Source: Cyanodermella asteris
Lineage: Eukaryota > Ascomycota > Lecanoromycetes > Ostropales > Stictidaceae
DNA: 64,000 nt
NCBI GenBank assembly: GCA_900618795.1
Contig: UYJD01000005.1
Span: 1,158,522-1,222,521 of the forward strand
Reading direction: 5' to 3'
Shown: in pieces, positions 55,180-64,000 of the stretch
How positions within the stretch are numbered: the first letter of the stretch is position 1
Layout: the number at the start of each line of letters is the position of its first letter
The notes under the pieces: generated by a model
Databases searched by the model: none
What the model was told of the DNA's origin: nothing
The model's input: only the letters and a program-made list of their open reading frames with translations
Translations under genes and position numbers: made by a program

Positions 55180-56646
55180 TCTAGGGTGTTTGGGAAGGAA
55201 AACGATGGCAAGGTAGGTTAAATGGGCGGAGAAGATAAGATGTTGTAATTATTACACAGAGATGATCGTGTTGAGACTCGGTCAGGAAGCAAGCAGTCAA
55301 GCCTAGAGCCTGGCCATGGCAGCTGAGGCGGATTGAAAGCCAGGCCGTTTGATCAGCGGCGCATGGCAGCCCAAGCAGTGGTCGGCCGGCGAGATTGAAG
55401 GATGCGGATTGAGAGGTGTAAGTGTAAGGCAGGCAAACTTGTAGACGGAAGCGTGTTCGATGCGGGATGAGGAGCAGTATCGGATGGTATAAAGGGTGCG
55501 GTGGAACAAGATGCAGGGCGTGACGGGTGCCGACTTGCGCAGAGGCTACCTAAGATGAGCAGGCAGGCTGACGAAGGTCGGTGCGGTGGCAGCAGGCGTG
55601 GTGGCCGGATTTCAATGCTGGAGTTGACGGATGGAGGCGCGCGGAAAGGTTGAAGAAACAGAACAAGGAAAGGCAGGGCTGATGGTGGAGGACAGAGGCG
55701 TGTAGCAGGTAGGTAGGTAGAATACAGTCCGAGGCAGGATGCTGAAGCAGACGCAGACGCAGACGCAGACGCAGAAACAGAAACAAACCACTACTAACTG
55801 TGCTGTAGATACGCAAGAGGCAGGAACGACCCATCAAGCTTCGAGCCCGCCGACGCAGCGCAGCGGAAGGCGCGGGCGGACTCAGACTGGCGGGCGCTCA
55901 AGACGTCGAGCAGCCAATTACCGCCGCGGCAGGCAAGCACCTGACCTTCACCTCGCTCCCTGATTTCTGACTGCCCTGCGTGTTTCACAGCTGCCTCTCC
56001 CATTCTCCCTCCCGCCATTTTCAGCATCCTTCCTTGTCCTTCCGACTGACGTGGCTTGAAGCACACCACCCGGGACACAATTCGAAGTCTTGTTCCATGC
56101 CAGCATGCTCTCGATGTTCTCCATGCATGCATGCACGCCCGCACCAGGTACAACGCGTTGTCCTGAGCACACTCTTCTCCAGTAAGCGCACGTCAAGTCT
56201 TCGGAAAATAACCGCGCTTTTGTACTGCATGCAGCCCGAACCTCTTAAATTGCGGTCAGGGCGCTTACTACCAACTCTTCATCGTCCTTCGTCCCAACAG
56301 CGGTTGTAAAATCCCAGGGAAATTCTCCAAGAATTCCATTTTTGCTCGCAACAGACGCTTTGTGCCACTCGTCGCTCGCAACTCCCACAGGCTAGAGCTC
56401 AGACGTGTCCGCAGTCGAGCCCAACTTACTATCCTACGCGGATCAGCACACTGGCTACGTGATTCGATCGTGAAGTCATGCATTTCCAGTAGCTACTGGA
56501 TTTATGGTACAAGCGACGCTGCACTTCGACCCGGCAGTTGTCAAGCTATAGTACATATCGTACATTTTCCGTTCTCTCGGAGGTGAGTCGCTTAGCTTGA
56601 AACCGCACCCCTGGTTCTCCGTTGATGAGCATACTGCCCGACTGCC
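55180..56646. other. Divergent intergenic region with simple repeats
   Basis: 1.5 kb between divergent genes. It holds a CAGACG/CAGAAA hexamer tract at about 55748-55786 and a short GTAG run near 55708. Several overlapping frames are generated by these repeats. No coding sequence is supported. Confidence 0.45.
55748..55786. repeat. Hexanucleotide microsatellite (CAGACG)n
   Basis: About four units of CAGACG followed by degenerate CAGAAA units, in the probable 5' region of the RING gene. Confidence 0.7.
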
Positions 56647-57056
56647 ATGTCTTTTCAGAAGACGCTTGAGACTGTTAACTGGTGGGTTGCGGCTTGTCTC
56701 TTCCCACCGCTAACCTTTCGTCTTGGGTCAGGCCAGCCCTTCAATCGGCGCTTCAACATCAGATGGCCGAATTACGGCTGGGCAAAAAGTCGTAGTACGG
56801 CATACTTCTTCTGGGTGCTATTGCTTCTCCCCATTTACGCGCTTCTATCTCTATCAAGTTATGAGTACGCTTTGCCCTCGCCCCGCCTGCCATCGACCAG
56901 CAAAAAGATTTAGAGAGAGAGCTGATTTTGTGTCCATAGTTGTTGCTTAATGCTGACGATCTCACCTGCTGCCTAAATACTCACAGTTCCACTGTGCTAC
57001 GCCGTCGGCCACGAGGCCAAAGAACCCTGGTGGATCGCTCATTACCGGACGGTTGA
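56647..57056 (+). CDS. Putative small membrane protein
   Basis: Possible two-exon gene: 56647-56864 and 56987-57056, 288 nt, 95 residues. The intron (56865-56986, 122 nt) starts GTACGC, has TGCTGAC and ends CTCACAG, and it keeps the frame. The protein has a moderately hydrophobic stretch (WWVAACLFPPLTFRL), then a strong helix (AYFFWVLLLLPIYALLSLSSY) and a basic C-terminus (RRRPRGQRTLVDR). The ATG lies in the favourable context GCCATGT. I do not recognise the family. Without splicing the frame ends after 88 residues. A minus-strand 88-codon frame at 57065-57331 is a competing but weaker reading of the neighbouring sequence. Confidence 0.45.
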
Positions 57057-57378
57057 CGAGTCTCTCACCTTCGCGCTTTTTCGCTCTGTTCACATTCAGA
57101 TTCTTCTGGTTCATCTTCTTTCAACCACTTCTGGGATAACGCGGCATTCAACTGCCAGAGCCTCTGATTCAGTGACGAGTCGTTGCAAGCGATCACAAGA
57201 ACTTGAAGCGGCAGGAACCCGGAAGTTGTTATTTCCTCACTGAGAGATCGCACCCCCATGCGTGTTAATAGATTTCTGCTGGTACCGGCTGGGTCATCTC
57301 TTCCGAGCGTATCAATATTGCATCGAGTCATCGTCTGATCTTCAGGGCAGTGACTTTGATATCATATAAGAAACTACT
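57057..57378. other. Short intergenic region
   Basis: About 320 bp ahead of the Rrn11-like gene. It includes an 88-codon minus-strand frame (57065-57331) without recognised features. Confidence 0.35.
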
Positions 57379-59757
57379 ATGGCTCAACCGAATTTCTCCG
57401 GCGCTCTTCCCACACGACCGCGACGCCAACGCTCGACTTCTGCTGGGACACCAGCAAAGTCACGCCACCCGCAAAAGGGGTTTACTAGGCCAACGGCCGA
57501 GCAAACTTATCGACATCTTCAATCTGTATCCCATTCCACTGGGGATGTGCCCAGCATACATGGCCTGCAATGGCCATATCTCAATCATTCCTTTACTCAT
57601 AACCGCCCCTCAACGCCACACACAGCCCTTCCCGACCATACGGAGCGCAATACCATTTTCAATAAAAGATCTTTCAGCATCTCGCACCAAGAACGCCCTT
57701 TATTGGAGCCACCCAAAAAGAGATTGAAACCTGCCTGGGAATTGGGGGCTCCAAATGTCTCCCACTTGCCGCTCCCAGTTCCGGGGTCGAACAGAGAGGC
57801 GGTTGCAAGCCTTAGAGAGCGATATAAACGACGGGAGAATGCAGCTATACAGGCAACTGGGGTTGCATCAGTTGTCACTAGCCACAAGCCAAAGCCGAAG
57901 GACAAACAGCAATATTGGGCCAAGAGAACAATTGCAGGTAACTGGCAAGCACCGTGGTCGAAACGCACTAGGTTAGGCACGGCGCGGACATTACCGGGCA
58001 ATGAGACCATGGCGAATGGTAAAATTGGAAAAGGGACAGAGCCGATGCACTCGGCGATTGAATCTGATGAAACGGCTTCAAGCCAAGGCCAAGGCAAGCT
58101 CGAGAGCACATCCACGTTAACCAAGGTGCAATTGCGTCGCAAAGGCGTCAAGCGCTCGAGACTCGCCTTCCCTGCGACCGAACCAGAGCCATGGACACTT
58201 TGCCCATCAAATGAAGCAAAATCTATGATGCCACCCGATGTCGCCGAGCAATACGAGCTCGCTGGCCTCGATTACGACGAGCCACTTCCTCGCGGCTTCT
58301 TCCCGCACACGGACATTGAGCAAACGACTTTCACGAGTTGGCGCAAAAATGGATTGGGCAAAGCGGACATCAATGCAGAACTAAGAACATTGAGGCCGAC
58401 ACCAAGAGGCACCGACCTCGAGAGCGATGCGAATCGCGTCATGAAGCCAACAAAAACACCACAGCGCCAAGCCGTGCACACTTTGACGGCCATAGTGAAT
58501 CGTACGATCAAAGAGGGAGAGTATCGAAGAGCAGGACGAGCGTTTGGCCTTTTGTTGCGAACAAGCTTGGGTCAGAAAGCGATGGACTTGCGAACGACGG
58601 CTGAATGGGGAAGAGGCTCTGAGATATTGCTGCATCACAAGAACCCGGTGCCTCCTAGAGTCAAGCTGCACGACCTTCCGAAGAAGCCCAGGATTAAATT
58701 CGTGGACAGAGATCCAGGCGGAACCAAGTCTCAAACTGAAACTTTCTATCCAGACTCGGATGAAGAAGACAGGCGGCGGATGGAGGCAAAAAAGATCCGG
58801 AAGAGAGCGGATATCTTCGAGCTGGAGTCGAAGGAGACACCGGCTATTACCGAACAGTCTTGGGTCAAAGCAATGGAGTTCTTTGAGTACCTCACCATGC
58901 AATTTCCACCCTCCGTCGGCGACCCAGGTACCTGGCAAATCAACGCGTTTGGCTTTTACTACCAAATGTACAACAATTGGATCTTGCATATTGAAGAGCT
59001 TCGAAGGTCTGATGAGGGCAGGGCGCACAGGACACTTCAGTCGTCGGCTGCCGATGCTGGAAATAATGACAAAGAACCGGATGGCCGAGGAAATGCAGAC
59101 TCGCACAACAAGCTCGCTGTCGCCAATGCTGTTGCTGGAGCCGAAGATACAGGACAGTGGCTGCCAATCGACCCTGACAACCAAACGTTGGTCTCTGCTA
59201 TCGCCGAGATCGTCCATGCAACATACGAAAGGGCTAGTGCACTTGCTGCGCATATGGACGGCGTTCTTGCATCGCTGCCCTACTCCAACGACCACGACCT
59301 AGTTGCTCTCCGTGCCAAAATTGAGCGTTGGCGTGCTGAGGTGAGCGTTCCCTTGTCCGCGCGATTGCAACTTAACTTCCGCAACAATTCAGATGACCAG
59401 GACAATGACTGGGACGAGGACCTGCTCTGGGGCCCAAATCACGTCGAGTACAATCGCGAAGGCGGAGTTATGCGACACAATTCAGAGAGTGATTCGTCGA
59501 GCGACTCGGAGCAAGACAAAGGACATGGTCCTGGCGACTCGGAAACCATATCTTCAGGCACTCGCCGCAAGCTGCAGCATGCGAAGAAGGTACGAGCCAG
59601 TCATATCAGAAAAGCAAGGAGATTGATTGGCAGATCCGTCTTTCTCAGGCGCTCAGCGCATCTGAGAACGAATGGTTGGGGAGGACAAGCACTCGAAGGA
59701 AACAAAGTTGGCACCCAAGCTGATTACGGTGATGATCGTCGCCAGTTGAATGATTGA
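57379..59757 (+). CDS. Probable RNA polymerase I initiation factor (Rrn11-like)
   Basis: Single exon, 792 residues. The N-terminal 330 residues are disordered and basic. At about 367-425 lies TLTAIVNRTIKEGEYRRAGR, AFGLLLRT and WGRGSEILLH. This resembles the core of fungal Rrn11 proteins, where LTAxIHRxLLxGDxxRAxRAFxLLLR and a WxxGxEIL block occur. It continues with AMEFFEYLTMQFP, FGFYYQMYNNWI (about 495-540) and a C-terminal helix with LAAHMDGVLASLPYSNDHDL. Rrn11 is part of the core factor that recruits RNA polymerase I to the rDNA promoter. The middle contains an insert rich in charged residues, longer than I remember in relatives. The C-terminus is basic. Assignment is by remembered family pattern only. 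Confidence 0.68.
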   Translation: MAQPNFSGALPTRPRRQRSTSAGTPAKSRHPQKGFTRPTAEQTYRHLQSVSHSTGDVPSIHGLQWPYLNHSFTHNRPSTPHTALPDHTERNTIFNKRSFSISHQERPLLEPPKKRLKPAWELGAPNVSHLPLPVPGSNREAVASLRERYKRRENAAIQATGVASVVTSHKPKPKDKQQYWAKRTIAGNWQAPWSKRTRLGTARTLPGNETMANGKIGKGTEPMHSAIESDETASSQGQGKLESTSTLTKVQLRRKGVKRSRLAFPATEPEPWTLCPSNEAKSMMPPDVAEQYELAGLDYDEPLPRGFFPHTDIEQTTFTSWRKNGLGKADINAELRTLRPTPRGTDLESDANRVMKPTKTPQRQAVHTLTAIVNRTIKEGEYRRAGRAFGLLLRTSLGQKAMDLRTTAEWGRGSEILLHHKNPVPPRVKLHDLPKKPRIKFVDRDPGGTKSQTETFYPDSDEEDRRRMEAKKIRKRADIFELESKETPAITEQSWVKAMEFFEYLTMQFPPSVGDPGTWQINAFGFYYQMYNNWILHIEELRRSDEGRAHRTLQSSAADAGNNDKEPDGRGNADSHNKLAVANAVAGAEDTGQWLPIDPDNQTLVSAIAEIVHATYERASALAAHMDGVLASLPYSNDHDLVALRAKIERWRAEVSVPLSARLQLNFRNNSDDQDNDWDEDLLWGPNHVEYNREGGVMRHNSESDSSSDSEQDKGHGPGDSETISSGTRRKLQHAKKVRASHIRKARRLIGRSVFLRRSAHLRTNGWGGQALEGNKVGTQADYGDDRRQLND

Positions 59758-62700
59758 AAACGCGAGTCGTTTGAGAGTCCAAGTTTCGAAATGTTTTAGC
59801 ACAGGAGTTTCGTGTGTAGGGAATGTGCCGTACGAGTAGATTTTAGTCTCACGTGCCTGTGACAGCGATTCCACGTGATGGGGAAATGCTTCATCGGGCA
59901 CGGCCTCTGAAAGAAAGGTGCCGGTGAACAAATGTGATGATCGTCGCATAGGTGTGAGGAAGCGCACATTCCATCCGGGGATGTTGCCGTTTTGGAAGAA
60001 GATGCATCGCCCGCGGTTCCACAAGCACGGTTACACGTTTGCAGACTCTTCTGGCGGCACATTTTGGGCTGCCATAAAACAATGCTGTCACGTTCAATAT
60101 ATTGTGGACTTCTTGGAGCATGAGAATTCGTCGAGGGAGTGCCCGAACCGCCGGCTGGTTCAGCCTTGTCGGGCCATTCATAAACACGACTGAGAAAGTC
60201 GACAGGGCAGATCATAATATATATCGTGGCGAAGGCAAAAATGCTTGCCAGCTGGCCCTCCTAGGGCACTTCCTTCAAGGTTTCGCGCCCCTGCGAGCAG
60301 GGTGTCTAATCGATGATGGATCGACACCCCGGACAGTGACATCGGCAATTGCGGGCATGGCGCTGGCCATGCTGGGTGAACAGGGGGCTTTGATAGACGT
60401 ATAGACGTGCCTCCCGTACGAGGCCACGCTGATGCAAAAGTCTCCTGTCAACAAGCTTCTGCGATGGTGACAGCAATCGTTCATTGCGGCACCAACAGCA
60501 GCTTTAGGATGAGGACATGGCCAGGCAGCCACAATCATGCAGTAATTGCGGATGACTACGAGGGCCGCTGACGTGTTCATCCCACACCTTGGTACTGAAT
60601 CGATTACAGGGCTGGGAATACTGCTCAGTTGTCAGAGTAGAGATCGGCAGAATCGCTGCTACTCATTTCTGTCAAGCTGCTGTTGGACTCTGCTTTGTTG
60701 GCGTTACATGCCGGTGAAGCAACAGCAGCGGAAGCCAGGCCGGATAGTGGAGCGGGGAGCGGGCTCATCTTATTAGCCGGAGCCATGCGGTCTTGGAGTG
60801 GGTTTTCTATTTGAAGTATTCGATTGGTCATATGGAGACAGTTGACACCTTTGGCATGCTCGGGGTCGGTCGATGATTGTGGCAGCTTGAGGAGGATGGA
60901 ACCTGCCCACCATTATTCTTCCCCACCGCCGTCCCGACACGCTGTGCTGGCGCCGTTGGGCATGCAAGCTAGCAATCGGCAGAGGGCCAACGACGATCCA
61001 GTGGGTCTCTTTCCGTCTTGGCTCAACGCGTCAAATGTCAACATGCCGAATCGGGCGAGCTGGACCCCAAGGTCAAAACGATAGACCAGAGTCTCGCGAG
61101 ATGCATTTAGCGACCTCGAAAGGATTTGTAGTGTTTGATCAACAAGGTGAACTAGCAGCGCAATCGGCCTGCAAAACGAGAGGCAGCTGAAAGCTTGCTA
61201 GCAGGGCTGCATGACGCGACATGTGCAAGATGTCCTTTCTTCGAACCGGCTTGGGTCAGAGGCAGGGTTGTCTTTTTGTATGAACGCATGGTGGGAATTG
61301 GAGGCGGAAGGGTGTGTGTGACTGGCGCGACGGCAGCAGTGCAGGGGTCAATCGAAGTTGAAGGTTCAGATCGTTACCGTGCTAGTGAGGTGAGGTTATA
61401 GGATCATTGGCACGATGAACGATGCTTACTCAAATTCTGGAACACGTTGGTGAGCAAAGGATGCAAGGAGTCGAGTGGCGATGCGTTACAGGCCCAGGCG
61501 GACAGGGGACGGGGAAGCCTAGGCTGCTCAAGCACAGACAATGGTCGACACGTCCACCGAAACATAGTTTGATACAATAGTGTATGTAGATTGAATAATG
61601 GCTCCATGTCGTGAGACGAGGCCAGGGATCAAGGGGATACGCCACGAGCAACAGTACTAGTAGGTTAGGAATAGGGTTGGGTACGAGTGGCAGTGGTCAC
61701 TCGTCAGCCAACTTGGCACGGGAGCGGAAGTTGCGGTAAGGCAATGTACTGTACGTACTGTAGAGACTGCCGTATCAGTGTCAGAGTGCTTCGAGCGCCA
61801 CTACACTGCTCCGGAGGTCAGTGCAGCGCAGTGCAGTACGTACGTAATGATGCCCTGACCATTGCAGGCTCGCAGGAAGCTGCTTCCACGCGCACCTGGA
61901 TCTGGAAGGCGCAATGGGTCAGGGCATGCAATGTCTGGTTCAAGTCGCGCGGCAGGCGCAATGCACCGAGTGAGCTAGGGCGCCTCATTCTCGAGCTCAT
62001 TCAGCATCGGCCTCTGCCACCTGGTTTGGTGCTCACGCGACCCTGAGCACAAAGGCAGGAAGAGACGGACAATTGATAGGCTGGAACCCAGCCCGATCAG
62101 ATAACCTAGGAATCTGCCATATACACCATGTACGCCCGGCTATGCCACTACTGTGCTGCCTCCACTTTACAGTTTCAGAGCCCCACGGATATCAAACTCA
62201 ACCTTTACCTCGGCCGCATTCATTAGCACCAAAGACCGACAGTATCCTGATGCACGCAGCATCAAACCTTTGGCCACTGCTCAGCTTGATCAAGAGACCC
62301 TAGCCGCAGGAAGCCCCGTTGTGCCTAAATTCTCGCACGAACCCGGTTCTGGCAGTGCTGAAAGGAGCAGGACGGCAGCCGTCTCTTTTCTCCTCCAACC
62401 CCTGTCACCACTCGCTGTCGCCAGTGTTCCAATGACCAACGACAATTCCCGCCGCTACGCTAGACTCGACTTCCACTACGCTCCTTTTCTGGAAGGCTCG
62501 CCGTCGACCGACGGCTCCAGCGCAGGAGGCTCTGCTTTGTCTCAACGGCCTTGCCCTCAGATCCAGCGTTATTGCAAACTACTCCAATCTGTCGTCCAGC
62601 ACCACGAGCTGATCGACTTGGCCTTTTTCTGACACGCTATTCATACATCCACCGCTCGTTCACAGTCAGCAAGGCTGACCATTTGTCACAACGACACCTT

Positions 62701-63536
62701 GCCCCCGGTCGATCGATACTACCTCCCTCGCACGTTGTCACGACAGTCCGCCTCCACGTCTTCTGCCGCCACATCCACCCTATTTGCACATGCCACCCAC
62801 GCCCGCACCCCGAAAACTTGGCCTCTGACCCTGGTCGGGTATCTGCATTCGCGCTCGTTTGGTTGGCTGTTGCTTGCAATTGGCGCCGCTCCATGTCTGC
62901 GCCGTGCTGATTATATCTATCATTCGGGCCTGTTTGCTCCTTGGTCCGGTGTGAGCCGCGTGGAATTTCACGCCACGGATCATTCCAGAGATCGGGCGTT
63001 CCGGTGACAGCTTGACTCCATTTTCCTTGATGGTCTAGTGTGAATCTGACCGTATCTGTCGCTGCACGGCCTTGGCTGCTGATCGACGAATTACACCCTC
63101 TCCTCACACGCAAGCCGGTATCTCGACTTTGGCCTAGCCTTCCACCAATCCCAAAACGAAGGATCCCTGTCTCTACTTCCGCACGTCGACGGTACCACCC
63201 CGGGCTGCAAAAGTGACGCCTGCACGGCGGAAAGTGGGCAACAGACCCTGGGGCCTATTGACAGTGCATTGACAGCTGCTGCTGTCCGTCCTATCCCCAG
63301 ATCCGGCACATTATTCCATTGGCAGATCGATCCGGGGCCTGCATCGATTATACAATCCATTCTTTGCAGTATTCAGGCAGGGAGCCTCCGCGCACTGCGT
63401 TTCACTAGCCTCCCAGAAGGCATCCCGGACCACTGTCTCTATAAGCAATAAACCTGCTGTCCCTGACACTGCAATTTCCTCATTCAGTCCCCTGCTTCAA
63501 AGTTGAGAGTACGTGCTCCTGTTGTCCCAGGTCCCG

Positions 63537-63598
63537 TGGGAGCCTCGAACCCCCGACTGAAGACGGTAAACCGTTGTCAAAGCTCCCAGCTTACCGTC
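63537..63598. other. Foldback segment with pseudoknot topology
   Basis: Two perfect inverted pairs interlock: TGGGAGC (63537-63543) with GCTCCCA (63582-63588), and GACGGTAA (63562-63569) with TTACCGTC (63591-63598). The order 5'-1, 5'-2, 3'-1, 3'-2 is that of an H-type pseudoknot. On the minus strand the left part also contains GGGGGTTCGAGGCTCCC, which resembles a tRNA T arm, but no matching acceptor stem exists. Confidence 0.45.
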
Positions 63599-63690
63599 AT
63601 CTCACCTGGCTGATTCATCCGCAACTCCGGGTAAAGGCCTAAGAACTAGAGATAGTGCATACTAAGTAGCTTTGAGGCCACGGTCAGGAC

Positions 63691-63697
63691 TATAAAA
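63691..63697 (+). promoter_or_regulatory. TATA-like box of the right-edge gene
   Basis: TATAAAA, about 230 bp upstream of the ATG at 63925. It is a good TATA match in a GC-rich setting; function is inferred from position. Confidence 0.35.
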
Positions 63698-63924
63698 CCA
63701 GTATTTGTGTCAGCGCCCTGGGCCAAGGTCCTATTCTGAGACGCTACGTGGAGGACATACGCCAGGATCTTTATAGCACCATCGGACGGGACCCGCACCG
63801 AGATTGCCGCCATCCCTTCAAAAGATCCTCGTGCTCCAACAGCTTTTTCTCACCCTCTCCATGGGGTGAGGCTGTGTAAGTCTCAGACTAAACAACTCCG
63901 CTCCGAGACACGCTCGCGGGCGTC

Positions 63925-64000
63925 ATGAATAACCATCGCAACCTCTTCGATTTGTTCGGCAACTCGGCGCCGCCCCACCCCGTTTTGGATCTCAACGGAT
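63925..64000 (+). CDS. Partial gene at right edge, 5' end only
   Basis: Open from the ATG at 63925 to the window end, 25 codons, starting MNNHRNLFDLFGNSAPPHPV. It is too short to assign. The composition looks coding and there is no stop. A pyrimidine-rich leader and a TATAAAA lie upstream. A three-codon upstream frame (ATG GGG TGA near 63860) precedes it. The gene continues outside the window. Confidence 0.4.
   Translation, partial: MNNHRNLFDLFGNSAPPHPVLDLNG

Larger units (their letters stand above)
59758..63924. other. 4.2-kb gene-poor region
   Basis: No gene I can support. A 159-codon plus-strand frame at 62153-62632 is the longest; its end (MTNDNSRRYARLDFHYAPFL...) might be a first coding exon, but no continuation is found. 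GTACTGTACGTACTGT near 61746-61761 and GTGCAGCGCAGTGCAGTACGTACGTA near 61822-61847 are simple, partly palindromic repeats. The right part holds the foldback segment listed separately and TATAAAA at 63691. Confidence 0.45.

Noticed and set aside
63510-63620. tRNA gene on the minus strand
   Set aside because: The T arm GGGGG-TTCGAGG-CTCCC is good, but no 5' acceptor strand complementary to the 3' side and no proper anticodon arm can be found.
1-64000. CRISPR array, biosynthetic gene cluster, LTR element or prophage
   Set aside because: No spaced direct repeats, core synthase, reverse transcriptase, integrase or capsid-like sequence was seen on either strand.

Overview
The window is nuclear DNA of a filamentous ascomycete (Pezizomycotina), most likely a dothideomycete. 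The evidence is eukaryotic genes with short 45-111 bp introns (GTAAGT/GTATGT-type donors, CTAAC/CTGAC branch sites), a Zn2Cys6 regulator, a C2-domain YPK-type kinase, a cutinase-family enzyme, a histidine acid phosphatase and one isolated 5S rRNA gene. It is an ordinary chromosomal region. I saw no intact transposon, CRISPR array, viral copy or biosynthetic cluster. One 25-N assembly gap lies at 29666-29690.

Layout. 0.4-4.1 kb: RIT1 (initiator tRNA ribosyl-phosphate transferase) and a three-exon F-box-like gene. 5.5-9.2 kb: a secreted aspartic protease facing a four-exon Zn2Cys6 transcription factor. 10.2-18.2 kb: a probable mitochondrial membrane protein, the AGC kinase YPK1/ypkA and the SAGA adaptor ADA2; the last two are divergent. 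20.1-24.4 kb: a GH16 glucanase, an unknown protein and a histidine acid phosphatase. 25.9-36.7 kb: an auxilin (SWA2), a dispersed 5S rRNA gene, a cutinase-like enzyme with a GPI-type tail and a full-size ABCB multidrug transporter. 37.8-40.9 kb: decayed CorA-like coding sequence and a single-exon gene with a Fic-type core motif. 41.3-48.3 kb: EED (Polycomb PRC2 subunit) divergent from a PAS-domain protein. 49.1-55.2 kb: a low-complexity secreted protein, the tiny three-exon VMA9 (V-ATPase subunit e) and a RING-H2 ubiquitin ligase. 56.6-59.8 kb: a small putative membrane protein and a probable RNA polymerase I factor (Rrn11-like). The last 4.2 kb before the right edge is gene-poor and leads to the first 25 codons of a gene that runs off the window.

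The genes do not form one pathway. Housekeeping functions (translation, chromatin, vesicle uncoating, proton pumping, Pol I and Pol III) are interleaved with secreted or surface enzymes (protease, glucanase, phosphatase, cutinase) typical of a plant-associated or saprotrophic lifestyle. The least conventional items are the Fic-like gene (40164-40898), a 186-bp hairpin-forming inverted repeat (18568-18753), a pseudoknot-capable segment (63537-63598) and an exon junction in the Zn2Cys6 gene that implies either a 27-nt intron or a non-standard acceptor. Introns were placed by eye from splice signals, frame continuity and remembered family conservation; no alignment was run.
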